From the NCBI GenBank assembly GCA_012729435.1, contig JAAYDD010000065.1:1-42268 (forward strand): a stretch of DNA of 42,268 bases. Direction: 5' to 3'. The stretch's first letter is position 1; each line of letters begins with the position of its first letter. Shown piece by piece: positions 35,001 through 42,268 of this stretch. Below the pieces are notes generated by a model. It did no database searches, had not been told where the DNA came from, and worked only from the letters and a program-made list of their open reading frames with translations. The position numbers and the translations under genes were made by a program. This stretch comes from Desulfobulbus sp. (lineage in GTDB: Bacteria > Desulfobacterota > Desulfobulbia > Desulfobulbales > Desulfobulbaceae).

Positions 35001-35564
35001 TCAGCGTCCCTTGATCCGCACCGGTATGCCGGAGACCACCCAGTACACTTCAGCAGCAACAGCAGCCATCCGTTGATTGATCCTTCCGGCGCAGTCACGG
35101 AAGAACCGGGTCATGGGCGAGGCGGGTACAATACCGCATCCCACCTCATTGGTGACCGCAACCAGATCAGCACGACTCTCGCATACCGCCTTGTAAATGG
35201 CTTCAATCTCGCTCAGGATCTCTCCTTCAATCTCAGCCAGCCGGTGACGGGACACATGTTCCCAATCGATATCATAAAGAAGAAGGAGGTTTGTGGTGAG
35301 CACAGTGAGACAATCAAGGAGGATGGCATCACATCCCTGTCCCTGTTCGGCAATCACAGCTGACGGTCTTTCCGGTGCTTCAAAGGTCTGCCAGGATGAA
35401 GGACGCTGACGGCGATGTCTGGCAATGCGGTCAACCATCTCTTCATCAACGGGTCGTGCAGTAGCGATATAGACTATCTGCGGACCAAAACCGGCCGCCA
35501 GCTGTTCAGCAAAGCCGCTCTTGCCGCTGCGTGCGCCGCCGGTAACCAGAAAAACCCTTCCCAT
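35001..35564 (-). CDS. cobU: Adenosylcobinamide kinase / adenosylcobinamide-phosphate guanylyltransferase
   Basis: A 187-residue bifunctional enzyme that phosphorylates adenosylcobinamide and adds GMP. The P-loop VTGGARSGKSGFAE begins at residue 7; RHRRQRPSSWQTFEAPE (about 49-65) contains the catalytic His that forms the GMP adduct, and NEVGCGIVPASPMTRFFRD (about 138-156) is the C-terminal signature. It is the first gene of the cob operon, about 200 bases downstream of a cobalamin riboswitch. Confidence 0.95.
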   Translation of the reverse strand: MGRVFLVTGGARSGKSGFAEQLAAGFGPQIVYIATARPVDEEMVDRIARHRRQRPSSWQTFEAPERPSAVIAEQGQGCDAILLDCLTVLTTNLLLLYDIDWEHVSRHRLAEIEGEILSEIEAIYKAVCESRADLVAVTNEVGCGIVPASPMTRFFRDCAGRINQRMAAVAAEVYWVVSGIPVRIKGR

Positions 35565-35767
35565 ACACCCTCATTGTATTATCAGTTCAAGACCATGCCG
35601 GTGTCCGATCTGTCCGTAGAAATCACCCGACGGCACCAGCCATCTGCTTCTGCCGGAGACGTGCGTCTGCCGCCCGCGGGGCAAAGCACCGGTGTCACTG
35701 CTCAGTCAGTGTGCAAACTCTTACAAAACGAAGGTCACCACAATACCATTGCTGTCTTTATTCCACG

Positions 35768-35890
35768 AAGACGAACACGCAGAGAAGTGTCTGGCTTTTC
35801 CGCGGCTTGGCGGAATCACAGTTGCGGGACAGCACGGGAATCACACCCGTTTCCTTCGTTCGGATCGCTTCCGGTCAGTTGAAGCGCGGG
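35768..35890 (-). ncRNA. Cobalamin riboswitch
   Basis: Read on the minus strand, this segment contains the conserved core of the B12 riboswitch: ACGGGTGTGATTCCCGT, then CTGTCCCGCAACTGTGATT, then the B12-box region AAAGCCAGACACTTCTCTGCG (one of the 20-base parts starts near 35798). A TATAGT -10-like box at 35900-35895 places the transcript start just upstream. About 200 bases lie between the aptamer and cobU, with GC-rich stretches that could form the expression platform. It would shut off cobUSCT when adenosylcobalamin is abundant. Boundaries are approximate. Confidence 0.88.
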
Positions 35891-35967
35891 CATCACTATA
35901 CCGAATCCAGCAGAAAAAGATAGAGTCAAATGCGGCAGGCCTGTTGTCCGATCCGTGACGCCCGCAC

Positions 35968-36405
35968 CTATTTGCAGGCAAAAAAGGTGACATACCTGCC
36001 GATTTCAGCGATTCCAGCCCGCGTGATCTCAGGACTCAACATGTTCTGATCATGTCCGCGTGACCGGCTCCAGGCATCAAACTGCTTCAACGGACTCGTA
36101 TAGTTATAGCCAACGTTCTCAACACAGAGTCGACTGCCGGAACGTGCAAAACGGTCGTCAAAGTTGGCGTGACCGACCATTTTTTGTCGGGACATGGCAA
36201 AGCTGTGGGTTCTGGCCAGATGGATGAGGTTTGCATCGAACCGCAGAGGATGAAGACCGTTGTCACGCCGGTAGAGATTGATCTGCTCAAGAAGCGTACG
36301 ACCGTACAGTGTGGCGCCGGCTCCTCTTTCAGCAGCCGGCAGCGACAGGGGCAGAAGAGCCAGCAAGAGGATTCCACCCGCCAGAATACTTTTTGTCACA
36401 TTCAT
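35968..36405 (-). CDS. Secreted CAP-domain protein (YkwD-like)
   Basis: A 145-residue secreted protein. The N-terminus MNVTKSILAGGILLLALLPL with LPAAE is a signal peptide. The mature part is a bacterial CAP/SCP domain: LLEQINLYRRDNGLHPLRFD, LARTHSFAMSRQKMVGH (His), ENVGYNYTSP and the final SRGHDQNMLSP with the second conserved His. Functions of bacterial CAP proteins are mostly unknown. The ATG at 36405 follows AGGAGAG; an upstream in-frame start adds a charged segment with no ribosome site. It lies 84 bases downstream of speA on the same strand. Confidence 0.87.
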   Translation of the reverse strand: MNVTKSILAGGILLLALLPLSLPAAERGAGATLYGRTLLEQINLYRRDNGLHPLRFDANLIHLARTHSFAMSRQKMVGHANFDDRFARSGSRLCVENVGYNYTSPLKQFDAWSRSRGHDQNMLSPEITRAGIAEIGRYVTFFACK

Positions 36406-36489
36406 GATACTCTCCTGCAAATCGATGGTAAGCCGGCTTGTCCCGCCGGCCGCACCCTGTTCGCACAAGGGTGTCTGCTTTAAAAAAAG

Positions 36490-38403
36490 TTATCGTTCAA
36501 AGTAGGTGTAGCCGCGTAATCCGGCCTCATAGGCCGCGACAATCTCCCTCCGCTCGGAAACACTGATCCGGCCGGAACGGACTGCCTGTTCCGCAGCTTC
36601 CCGAAAACGGATAAAAAGCCCCTTGGGATCATACTGGACATAGGAAAGCACCTCTGCCACCGTATCGCCTTCCTGCTCACTGACCAGTTCGAACTCACCT
36701 TTATCCTGAATACTGATGGTCACCACATTGGTATCGCCAAGCATGTTATGGAGGTCACCCAGAGTCTCCTGGTAGGCTCCGACCAGAAAAACACCAAGGA
36801 TATACTCCTCGTAAGGTTTGAGTTCATGAAGGGGCAGATAACGTCTGACGCCGCGCTTGTCGATAAACTTGTCAATCTTACCGTCACAGTCACAGGTGAT
36901 ATCAGCCAGGATACCTTTCCGGGTCGGCTCCTCATTCAGCCGGTGAATAGGCATGATCGGAAACAGCTGGCCGATCGCCCAGGAATCCGGCAGCGATTGA
37001 AAGACGCTGAAGTTGCAGTAATAGAAGTCGGAAAGAACCCGATCAAGATCGGTGAGTTCAGGATTCGGATTCTTCAGCTCCTTTGCCAGACGGTTGATCT
37101 CACTGATTGTCGTCCAGAAGAGCTGCTCTGCCAAGGACCGTTCGCGCAGGCTGATCTGACCGTTCTGAAAGAGCCTTCGGGTCTCGTCACGATAAAAAAT
37201 TGCATCGTTGAGCACCTCCTGAATGTTGCGGATCGTCAGGTCCTGAAGAGCCTGGTACATGTATTCCAGCGGCGCCGGACAGTCTTCAGGCATCCGCGGC
37301 GGCAACGGCTCGGTATGAAAGCGGGTGACATCCAGAATATTGAACAGGAGAATCGAATAGTAGGCCACCAGCGCCCGGCCGGACTCGGTAATGATCACCG
37401 GGTGAGGGATCTCCTCTGTTTCCAGAGAGGTCATCACTGCCTCAACGATGTCGGTGCAGTACTCTTTCAGTGTATAGTTCCGGCTGGAAAGGAAATTGGA
37501 CTGCGAACCATCATAATCAACCGCCAGACCGCCGCCGAGATCCAGATATTCAAGCGAGGCTCCCTCCTTGACCAGACCGGCGTAAACACGACAGGCCTCG
37601 TACACCGCCGCCCGGATCTCACGGATGTTGGAGATCTGTGAGCCCAAGTGATAGTGCACGAGTTTCAGGCAGTCAAGCATACCCGCACTGGCCAACAGGT
37701 CGACAGCCTGGATCAGCTGTCTGGTGTTCAGACCGAAGATCGATCGCTCACCGCCGGATTCTGACCAGTGTCCGCCTGCCTGTGCTGACAGCTTGATGCG
37801 AATACCGAGAATCGGCTTGGCATTCAGCGCCTTTGACCGCTCAATGATGAGCGGCAGCTCATCTGGCATCTCCACCACCAGGATGCAGGTGAAGCCCATT
37901 TTGGTTGCGTAGAGGCCGAGATCAATGAACTCCTCATCCTTGTAACCGTTGCAGATGAGCACAGCCTTCTTGTCATGCATCATGCCCATGGCTGCGATCA
38001 ACTCCGCCTTGGACCCGGCCTCAAGGCCATGGTGGTACCTTGAACCGAACTGGGTGATCTTCTCAACAACCTGCTGCTGCTGATTCACCTTGATCGGGTA
38101 GGCACCCATGAAACTCCCCTCATACCCCTGCTCTTCCATGGCAGCACGGAAGGTTTCATTGAGGCTGGTGATCTGCGCATCAAGGATATTTTCAATCCGC
38201 AGCAGAACCGGCATATCAAAACCGCGTTCACGGATGCCTCTGGCAATCTCAGCGATACTCACGGCGCGATCGGTTGCGCCGGGTTCGGGCACAACCATCA
38301 TATCACCATTTTCAGCTATAAAAAAATAGCCGCCACTCCATTCGGTCACGCTGTAGAGATCCGACGACTTATTGATATTCCACCGCTCCATCGTGTAATT
38401 CAC
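36490..38403 (-). CDS. speA: Biosynthetic arginine decarboxylase
   Basis: A 637-residue PLP enzyme making agmatine from arginine for polyamine synthesis. The PLP Lys lies in GAYPIKVNQQQQVVE (about 98-112), ILGIRIKLSAQAGGHWSESGG-type and HYHLGSQISNIREI segments follow in the barrel, and the second domain contains CDCDGKIDKFID (about 506-517). Length agrees with SpeA (about 630-660). The start is GTG at 38403, seven bases after AGGAGG; the first ATG in frame is four codons later and too far from that site. A 12-codon frame (38438-38400) covers the ribosome site and ends in a GTGA overlap with the start, which might couple translation. No agmatinase gene is nearby. Confidence 0.95.
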   Translation of the reverse strand: MNYTMERWNINKSSDLYSVTEWSGGYFFIAENGDMMVVPEPGATDRAVSIAEIARGIRERGFDMPVLLRIENILDAQITSLNETFRAAMEEQGYEGSFMGAYPIKVNQQQQVVEKITQFGSRYHHGLEAGSKAELIAAMGMMHDKKAVLICNGYKDEEFIDLGLYATKMGFTCILVVEMPDELPLIIERSKALNAKPILGIRIKLSAQAGGHWSESGGERSIFGLNTRQLIQAVDLLASAGMLDCLKLVHYHLGSQISNIREIRAAVYEACRVYAGLVKEGASLEYLDLGGGLAVDYDGSQSNFLSSRNYTLKEYCTDIVEAVMTSLETEEIPHPVIITESGRALVAYYSILLFNILDVTRFHTEPLPPRMPEDCPAPLEYMYQALQDLTIRNIQEVLNDAIFYRDETRRLFQNGQISLRERSLAEQLFWTTISEINRLAKELKNPNPELTDLDRVLSDFYYCNFSVFQSLPDSWAIGQLFPIMPIHRLNEEPTRKGILADITCDCDGKIDKFIDKRGVRRYLPLHELKPYEEYILGVFLVGAYQETLGDLHNMLGDTNVVTISIQDKGEFELVSEQEGDTVAEVLSYVQYDPKGLFIRFREAAEQAVRSGRISVSERREIVAAYEAGLRGYTYFER

Positions 38404-38501
38404 TCAAACTCCTCCTGCTGTGCGGAACTGTTCTCCATTGCACCGACCCGGCTCTTCCGGGGTTTCAGTTTACTGTACCGCCATTCCAACGCCTGTCCTT
38501 T

Positions 38502-39617
38502 CTATCGAAGGAGACCCGTCGGTCCTGTACCGGCCATCGGATGGTGCAACCTGATCTCTCTTCCATCAATCACCGCCTGATGATACGCCTGCCCGTGAAC
38601 AACGGACGGCCGCCCCCGCCGACGATGCAAACGGGGAAAACGGGTATTGACAAAGGCTGCCAAGCGTTGCTGCCTCTGTGCTACCGGCAAAGTTGTACCC
38701 GTTGTCCGGCTGTCTTCCGACGGTCCAACAGCTCCGGCTACTGCTGTCTGCAAGGTCTGCCCGAAACCGGCCAGCAGACCGAGGTAGTAACTGCGCCGCG
38801 CAAGACGGCGGTTGCCGGCAAAGGCATGACGGTTCGTCTGCCACAACGCTTCAAGGCGGTTTTCAAGAAAAAAGTAGCAGTGTTCAGCAATGGCCACCGA
38901 CTCCTCTGATCCCAGCAGCTCAATCGTCTTGTAGCTGCAATCAGCTTGCGGGTCGTACTCGGTGGCACAGACAACCCTCACCGCAAAGCAGCGTTCCAGA
39001 AGAACGGCAATAACCTTGCGATGCTCCGCCAGCCTCTGCCGACCGGTGCTGATGGTACGATGCACCAGTCCCTCTTCCCGGGCCAGCGCATCCATATCAA
39101 GCTGGTGGCGGGTGAGGAGTTCTCCGGCGCGCTGCAGGGCGAGTGCTGCTTCATGTTCGTTGTCCGAACACCCCAAGGCCAGTAATTTCCGCACCTTTTC
39201 AACGATTCGTCGTCCCGGCCCGGTCACCGCTGTACCCTGATCCAGCTCCGGAATCCCCTCCGACAGGTCTGCGGCCGCATGCTGAAAACACACGTCAAGT
39301 CCAAGCTGAGTACAGGCTTGGCGAAACAGCGGCCCATGCCCTGCACCAGGTTGCCCGAAAACCTCGTCACAGATCTGGTGGGCAATTTCATGCTTGAACA
39401 CCTGCAGGGTCAAGCGCCATGGGTGTGCACTGATCAGAAAATGACTGAGACTCAAAATCCGTTTGCTCGGCAGCCAGCTACCCAGTTGTGTACGGCTCTG
39501 ACTGATGCGCAGGATCGGCGGTTGCAGAGAAAAGCCGTACTGATAACAGATATCGTCATATTCACGTGACAACTGGTTCAGCCAGGCGAGGTGGAGCCGA
39601 CTGTTGAGACCTTCCAT
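38502..39617 (-). CDS. SprT-like metallopeptidase fused to DUF2786
   Basis: A 371-residue protein. Residues about 1-130 are SprT/Zincin-like with FKHEIAHQICDEVFG (HExxH near 75-79) and a downstream GHGPLFRQACTQLGL segment. Residues about 145-185 match DUF2786 (VEKVRKLLALGCSDNEHEAALALQRAGELL), followed by a region with YKTIELLGSEESVAIAEHCYFFLENRLEALW and a basic tail. The same pairing occurs in some phage and bacterial proteins of unknown role; SprT-like proteases in eukaryotes repair DNA-protein crosslinks, but that link is only by family. I start at the ATG four bases after the M48 gene stop; a TTG at 39647 overlapping that gene is less likely. Confidence 0.8.
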   Translation of the reverse strand: MEGLNSRLHLAWLNQLSREYDDICYQYGFSLQPPILRISQSRTQLGSWLPSKRILSLSHFLISAHPWRLTLQVFKHEIAHQICDEVFGQPGAGHGPLFRQACTQLGLDVCFQHAAADLSEGIPELDQGTAVTGPGRRIVEKVRKLLALGCSDNEHEAALALQRAGELLTRHQLDMDALAREEGLVHRTISTGRQRLAEHRKVIAVLLERCFAVRVVCATEYDPQADCSYKTIELLGSEESVAIAEHCYFFLENRLEALWQTNRHAFAGNRRLARRSYYLGLLAGFGQTLQTAVAGAVGPSEDSRTTGTTLPVAQRQQRLAAFVNTRFPRLHRRRGRPSVVHGQAYHQAVIDGREIRLHHPMAGTGPTGLLR

Positions 39618-39621
39618 CTGT

Positions 39622-40884
39622 TCAGGAACCCGAGCCCGCAGCTCCAAGCCGCCGCAAGGCTCCGATACGGGCCTGTATCGGAGGATGGCTGTAATGCAGG
39701 AAGACGTGCAGCGGATGCGGCGTCAGGTTGCTGAGGTTGCTTACACTCAGCTTCTTCAGGCCCTGAATCAATGCATCCCCTCCGCTGCCAGCGCCTCCTG
39801 TTTCCACGGCATAACGATCAGCCTGGTATTCATGGCGTCGTGAAACCAGATTCAAACCAATGGCAAGGACAGTGGAAATCGGGGCATAAAGAAAACCAAA
39901 GAAGACCAGAGAGGCATAAATGGAGAGATGTTCCATTCTGAAGGCTTCAAACAGACCGGGATTGCCCAGAAACAGGGAGAGAATGAAAAACATGATCCCC
40001 ATCTGGGCGATGGACAGCGTCATCATCACCGGAATATGCCGTAGTTTATAATGCCCCATCTCATGGGCCAGTACAGCCACAATCTCATCGGTGTTCAGCC
40101 TGTCCATGAGGGTATCGAAAAAAACAATACGCCGAAAACGACCAAAACCAGTAAAAAAGGCATTGGCCCGGGTAGAACGTCTGGATCCGTCCATGGTGTA
40201 GATACCCTGCAGGGCAAAACGCTGGGCTGCTGCATACCGGGTAATACGTTCGTTCAGGTCACCCTCGTCCAGGGGGATAAACTTGTTGAACAACGGCATG
40301 ATAACCACGGGTGCCAGCAGCTGCACCACAAAAATAAACGTTGCAACAGCTGCCCAGCAGTAGAGCCAGGCCCATGTGCCGGCAAACTCAAAAAACCAGA
40401 GGATAGCCGCCAGCAGCGGGCCGCCGAGAAGAACGGCCAGCAGCAGCCCTTTACCGTAATCAAGAACAAAGGTCGTCACCGTGGTGGTGTTGAAACCAAA
40501 CCGCTGTTCAATGACAAAGGTGGAGTAAACGGAAAAAGGCAAACTGAGAACTGCTGACAGTAAACCGAACAGCCCCGTGAAGAGCAGGCCGGTACCAATG
40601 GAAGAGAGGTTGAAACTGCGGGCAACCAGGTCAATATAATGAAAGCCGCCGACAAGGATAAAGAGGATTGTCAGCACCAGACTGACTGTTGACTGCAGCA
40701 GTGAAAACCTGGTCTGCACCCTGGTGTACTCCTGGGAGCGGACATACTGATCGGGTTGAAACACCCCGGCAAACTCGTCCGGCAGCCGGGGATTGAGCGA
40801 ACGCAGGTTCAGCAGGGCAACCACAAGATCAATCAGGTAGCCGACGAGAAGAACACTGAGAATAAAAAGAAGATAACCGTTCAT
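39622..40884 (-). CDS. M48-family membrane metalloprotease (Ste24-like)
   Basis: A 420-residue membrane protease resembling CAAX-prenyl protease Ste24. It has an N-terminal helix, further helices, then DGSRRSTRANAFFTGFGRFRRIV (begins about 231), the zinc site VLAHEMGHYKLRHIP (about 271-285) and the third ligand in SRRHEYQADRYAVE (about 345-358). Ste24-type proteins cleave membrane or lipoprotein substrates; bacteria lack prenylated CAAX proteins, so quality control is more likely. The ATG at 40884 has a weak ribosome site; the frame is open a further 41 codons but that stretch has no membrane-protein or family character. It is coupled to the SprT-like gene downstream. It is the second M48 protease in the window besides HtpX. 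Confidence 0.9.
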   Translation of the reverse strand: MNGYLLFILSVLLVGYLIDLVVALLNLRSLNPRLPDEFAGVFQPDQYVRSQEYTRVQTRFSLLQSTVSLVLTILFILVGGFHYIDLVARSFNLSSIGTGLLFTGLFGLLSAVLSLPFSVYSTFVIEQRFGFNTTTVTTFVLDYGKGLLLAVLLGGPLLAAILWFFEFAGTWAWLYCWAAVATFIFVVQLLAPVVIMPLFNKFIPLDEGDLNERITRYAAAQRFALQGIYTMDGSRRSTRANAFFTGFGRFRRIVFFDTLMDRLNTDEIVAVLAHEMGHYKLRHIPVMMTLSIAQMGIMFFILSLFLGNPGLFEAFRMEHLSIYASLVFFGFLYAPISTVLAIGLNLVSRRHEYQADRYAVETGGAGSGGDALIQGLKKLSVSNLSNLTPHPLHVFLHYSHPPIQARIGALRRLGAAGSGS

Positions 40885-41343
40885 GACTGTCGAAGTTCCA
40901 TGAAGTTTATGCCACACAATCTGACTGACGTACGATGCACTTACAGAAGATCGGTGGACGCTGCAATTAAATTGTGGGGTTGACGGGTCTTTACAAAATA
41001 GAGACAAACAGGCACTGTCAAGGTTACAACCTCAACAAAGAGAACTGTGTGAAACCTGCAAACAGGAAAAACTCATTGAGATCGGGGCAACCGGTGTTTG
41101 AGCTGCAGGTACAGCGGGCCGGGTGCTCAAAAAAACGACTGCCAGAATAGCATGATTGCCATGCGATGTCCACCTGTACAGATCTTCTTTTGCCGCTGGT
41201 TATGGCCAAAAACGAACAACCCCGGCAGGTCACAGACCGGGAAGAGATCGATTGTAAAAAAATTACCCAAGCATTGAAAAACAGCAGCATCGCTGCACAA
41301 AATAAGACGTTGAGGAAAGGGGAAGGTTCAGTGTTGGGTTGCT
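40885..41343. other. Spacer between M48 gene and cassette-array end, no convincing gene
   Basis: About 460 bases. One minus frame (41359-41024, GTG start, 111 residues) and one plus frame (41166-41417, 83 residues) cross it. Neither has a ribosome site or recognisable family, and both run into the hairpin site at 41344-41415, so I do not call them genes. The stretch should contain the M48 promoter. Confidence 0.4.
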
Positions 41344-41415
41344 CCCTAATGGCGCCCACACACGGCTCACCTGGAGCCGGCTTTTTCGGCGATCAGGTGC
41401 AGCCGATGGTTAGCT
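41344..41415 (-). other. Putative integron attC site 2 (terminal, degenerate)
   Basis: On the minus strand the site begins with AGCTAAC (41415-41409) and ends with ATTAGGG (41350-41344), like attC R'' and R' boxes with the last one altered from GTTRRRY. Between them CGGCT-G-CACCTG pairs with CAGGTG-AGCCG (41394-41405 and 41363-41373), leaving one extra base on the left arm. An inner CGCC/CGGC-type pairing and an A-rich loop close the hairpin. The extra base on the left arm is the known extrahelical base that fixes attC orientation. It lies 46 bases after the stop of the gene at 41462-41785. Confidence 0.5.
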
Positions 41416-41461
41416 GATATAACAAGTCGCATTTGCGCCGTAATCGGACTGTTCACAAGGT

Positions 41462-41785
41462 TTAAAGCGCGTTCTGAAGCATCCGCACCTTGTCGCTGGT
41501 CCTCTTGAAGAAGCGTGAAGCATTCTCAAGAGCCTCTTCTAAATTGAGGAGATCTCGATACATGTCTTCCCGACCCACGGATACAGCTTTCGCCTTGATA
41601 TCGTTCTCATATTCGTTTGTAAGCACCGCAATTTCTATTAATCGGCTCATAGCATCAAACATGTTATCAGATGCCGAGGTAAAGCCATAGTAATTGGGCG
41701 GGACTTGCTTATCTTCCAACGCTTTCCTGAGTGCTGGGAAAGGTCCCCATTTGCGCTCGCGGTAAGCTTCTGCCGTCAAGCTCAT
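41462..41785 (-). CDS. Small orphan protein, probable cassette gene
   Basis: A 107-residue soluble protein that I do not recognise. It starts MSLTAEAYRERKWGPFPALR, has a short middle with PPNYYGFTSASDNMFDAM and an alpha-helical C-terminal half (MYRDLLNLEEALENASRFF). GGGAGG lies nine bases before the ATG. It is flanked on both sides by hairpin sites of attC layout, with only about 35 bases between the R' box of attC site 1 and its start, and its GC content is lower than that of the window. This is the layout of an integron gene cassette. No membrane segment or catalytic motif is visible. Confidence 0.75.
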   Translation of the reverse strand: MSLTAEAYRERKWGPFPALRKALEDKQVPPNYYGFTSASDNMFDAMSRLIEIAVLTNEYENDIKAKAVSVGREDMYRDLLNLEEALENASRFFKRTSDKVRMLQNAL

Positions 41786-41819
41786 GCTTGGTGCCTCCCT
41801 ATTGGCATTGTCGTCGTGC

Positions 41820-41881
41820 AGCTAACGTGGAGTTCTGCGGACCCGCGCTGTTTGCGGGTCCGCAGGAACGACTTGTTGTGC
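41820..41881 (-). other. Putative integron attC site 1
   Basis: A 62-base site. On the minus strand it starts GCACAACAAGTCG (R''-L'' side) and ends CCACGTTAGCT (L'-R' side). The arms GTTC-C-TGCGGACCCGC and GCGGGTCCGCA-GAAC pair perfectly over 15 bp, with one extra C on the left arm and a seven-base loop. CAACAAGTCG...CGTTAG at the ends, the extrahelical base on the left arm, the unpaired spacer near AAGTC/TCCAC, and the position just after one small gene and just before the next all fit attC. There is no T run, so it is not an ordinary terminator. Confidence 0.7.
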
Positions 41882-41917
41882 AATTTATATCATATTTATA
41901 ATATGTTACATCGCATA

Positions 41918-42118
41918 TCAAGCCTTGCTCAGCTCTATCCTAACTTTTTCCAAAATCACATATTTTCTGTCGTCAGAAATTCCTCTAAAGGCTTCCTCAA
42001 GCAATTTCACTGTTGCGTCTGTTAAAAGCTGTTTAATCTTCTTTGTATCCCCAAATGAAAAATTTTGTATCTCTATTAATAGTTCTTGATAGTCTTTCAA
42101 GTTCTTTTCTTCTATCAA
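41918..42118 (-). CDS. AT-rich small gene, probable cassette gene, 5' end unclear
   Basis: A frame of 66 codons from a TTG at 42118, ending 36 bases before attC site 1. The peptide is highly helical and charged (LKDYQELLIEIQNFSFGDTKK, LTDATVKLLEEAFRG, YVILEKVRIELS cut here for length) and about 34% GC at the DNA level, far below its surroundings. No family is recognised. The frame stays open upstream to a TAA at 42250-42248 but contains no ATG or GTG in that stretch, and no ribosome site precedes the TTG. The true N-terminus may have been replaced by an insertion or lie in an unusual start. Confidence 0.5.
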   Translation of the reverse strand: MIEEKNLKDYQELLIEIQNFSFGDTKKIKQLLTDATVKLLEEAFRGISDDRKYVILEKVRIELSKA

Positions 42119-42134
42119 GTCGTTTGATTTTAGT

Positions 42135-42149
42135 AACTGCTCAGCAGTT
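42135..42149. repeat. Short palindrome near right edge
   Basis: AACTGCT-C-AGCAGTT is a perfect 15-base palindrome just upstream of the AT-rich gene. It could be a regulator site or the end of an inserted element. Confidence 0.4.
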
Positions 42150-42153
42150 CCCG

Positions 42154-42185
42154 ATATCCCACTAGGCCCTGTTTTTAGGGGATAT
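42154..42185. repeat. Nested inverted repeat near right edge
   Basis: ATATCCC (42154-42160) and GGGATAT (42179-42185) form a 7-bp inverted repeat; inside, CCCT (42167-42170) can pair with AGGG (42177-42180) around GTTTTT. Sequence to the right (42186-42268) returns to high GC, so a composition boundary runs through here. Confidence 0.4.
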
Positions 42186-42268
42186 GAGGAATCGGCTTTC
42201 GTAAACTTTTTGGAGCAATCGCATGATGGTACGGCCGGCTGGCCACGTTACGGCGGAACACCGGCCAC

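Noticed and set aside
36748-37641. A 297-residue open frame antisense to speA
   Set aside because: Lies entirely inside speA on the other strand; no family character and no ribosome site.
41024-41359. A 111-residue minus frame next to attC site 2
   Set aside because: GTG start inside the hairpin site, no ribosome site, and unlike a folded protein; the overlapping plus frame 41166-41417 is equally unsupported.
41820-41881. Reading attC site 1 as a plain intrinsic terminator
   Set aside because: The stem is strong but no T run follows on either strand, and the conserved AACAAGTCG/CGTTAG ends and extra arm base are better explained by attC.

Overview
The window reads as a chromosomal segment of a strictly respiratory or fermentative, lactate-oxidising member of the Desulfobacterota, most likely near Desulfobulbales. 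This is inferred from gene content and protein character: a lactate module of the kind known from sulfate reducers (fused LldEF, LldG, LctP, two-gene GlcD/GlcF-type dehydrogenase, Pta-AckA), a stand-alone AICAR transformylase instead of bifunctional PurH, a B12-dependent methionine synthase and a cobalamin-assembly operon. No taxonomic marker other than the 23S/5S ends is present, so the placement is tentative.

Layout. 1-586: 3' end of a 23S rRNA gene, a 5S rRNA gene and a strong terminator. 0.8-8.5 kb: methionine synthase split into two overlapping minus-strand genes, then plus-strand housekeeping genes (a short GlmU-like uridyltransferase, AICAR transformylase, DedA, HtpX). 8.8-13.9 kb: an unknown secreted Cys-rich protein, then modABC with a ModE-type operator and a structured leader, and a convergent ModE lacking molybdate-binding domains. 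14.1-26.4 kb: the lactate locus. L-lactate dehydrogenase (lldG-lldEF) and pta-ackA run on the minus strand; lactate permease, a GntR/FadR-family regulator and a D-lactate/glycolate-type dehydrogenase (glcD-glcF) run on the plus strand. PdhR/LldR-like operators lie at the divergent lldG/lctP promoters and at the glcD promoter. Lactate would enter by LctP, be oxidised to pyruvate, and acetyl-CoA (its pyruvate oxidoreductase is not in the window) would yield ATP through Pta and AckA. A 34-residue leader ORF with a good ribosome site sits directly before lctP.

26.4-32.2 kb: miscellaneous enzymes (a Cys-motif protein of unknown function, a hotdog thioesterase, an HMG-CoA-lyase-like protein missing the catalytic Arg, an iron-sulfur flavoprotein, a PIN-like protein, a ferredoxin-nitroreductase and a YheT hydrolase). 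32.5-35.9 kb: cobU-cobS-cobC-cobT behind a cobalamin riboswitch, the late steps that make the cofactor used by the methionine synthase at the other end of the window. 36-41 kb: CAP-domain protein, arginine decarboxylase, a SprT-like/DUF2786 protein and an M48 membrane protease.

41.3-42.27 kb is different: lower GC, small orphan genes, and two hairpin sites with the layout of integron attC recombination sites (AAC...GTT end boxes, imperfect inverted arms with one extra base on the same arm). I read this as the distal end of an integron gene-cassette array that continues beyond the right edge. It is the part of the window most likely to hold undescribed biology. No tRNA gene, CRISPR array or complete insertion sequence was seen.
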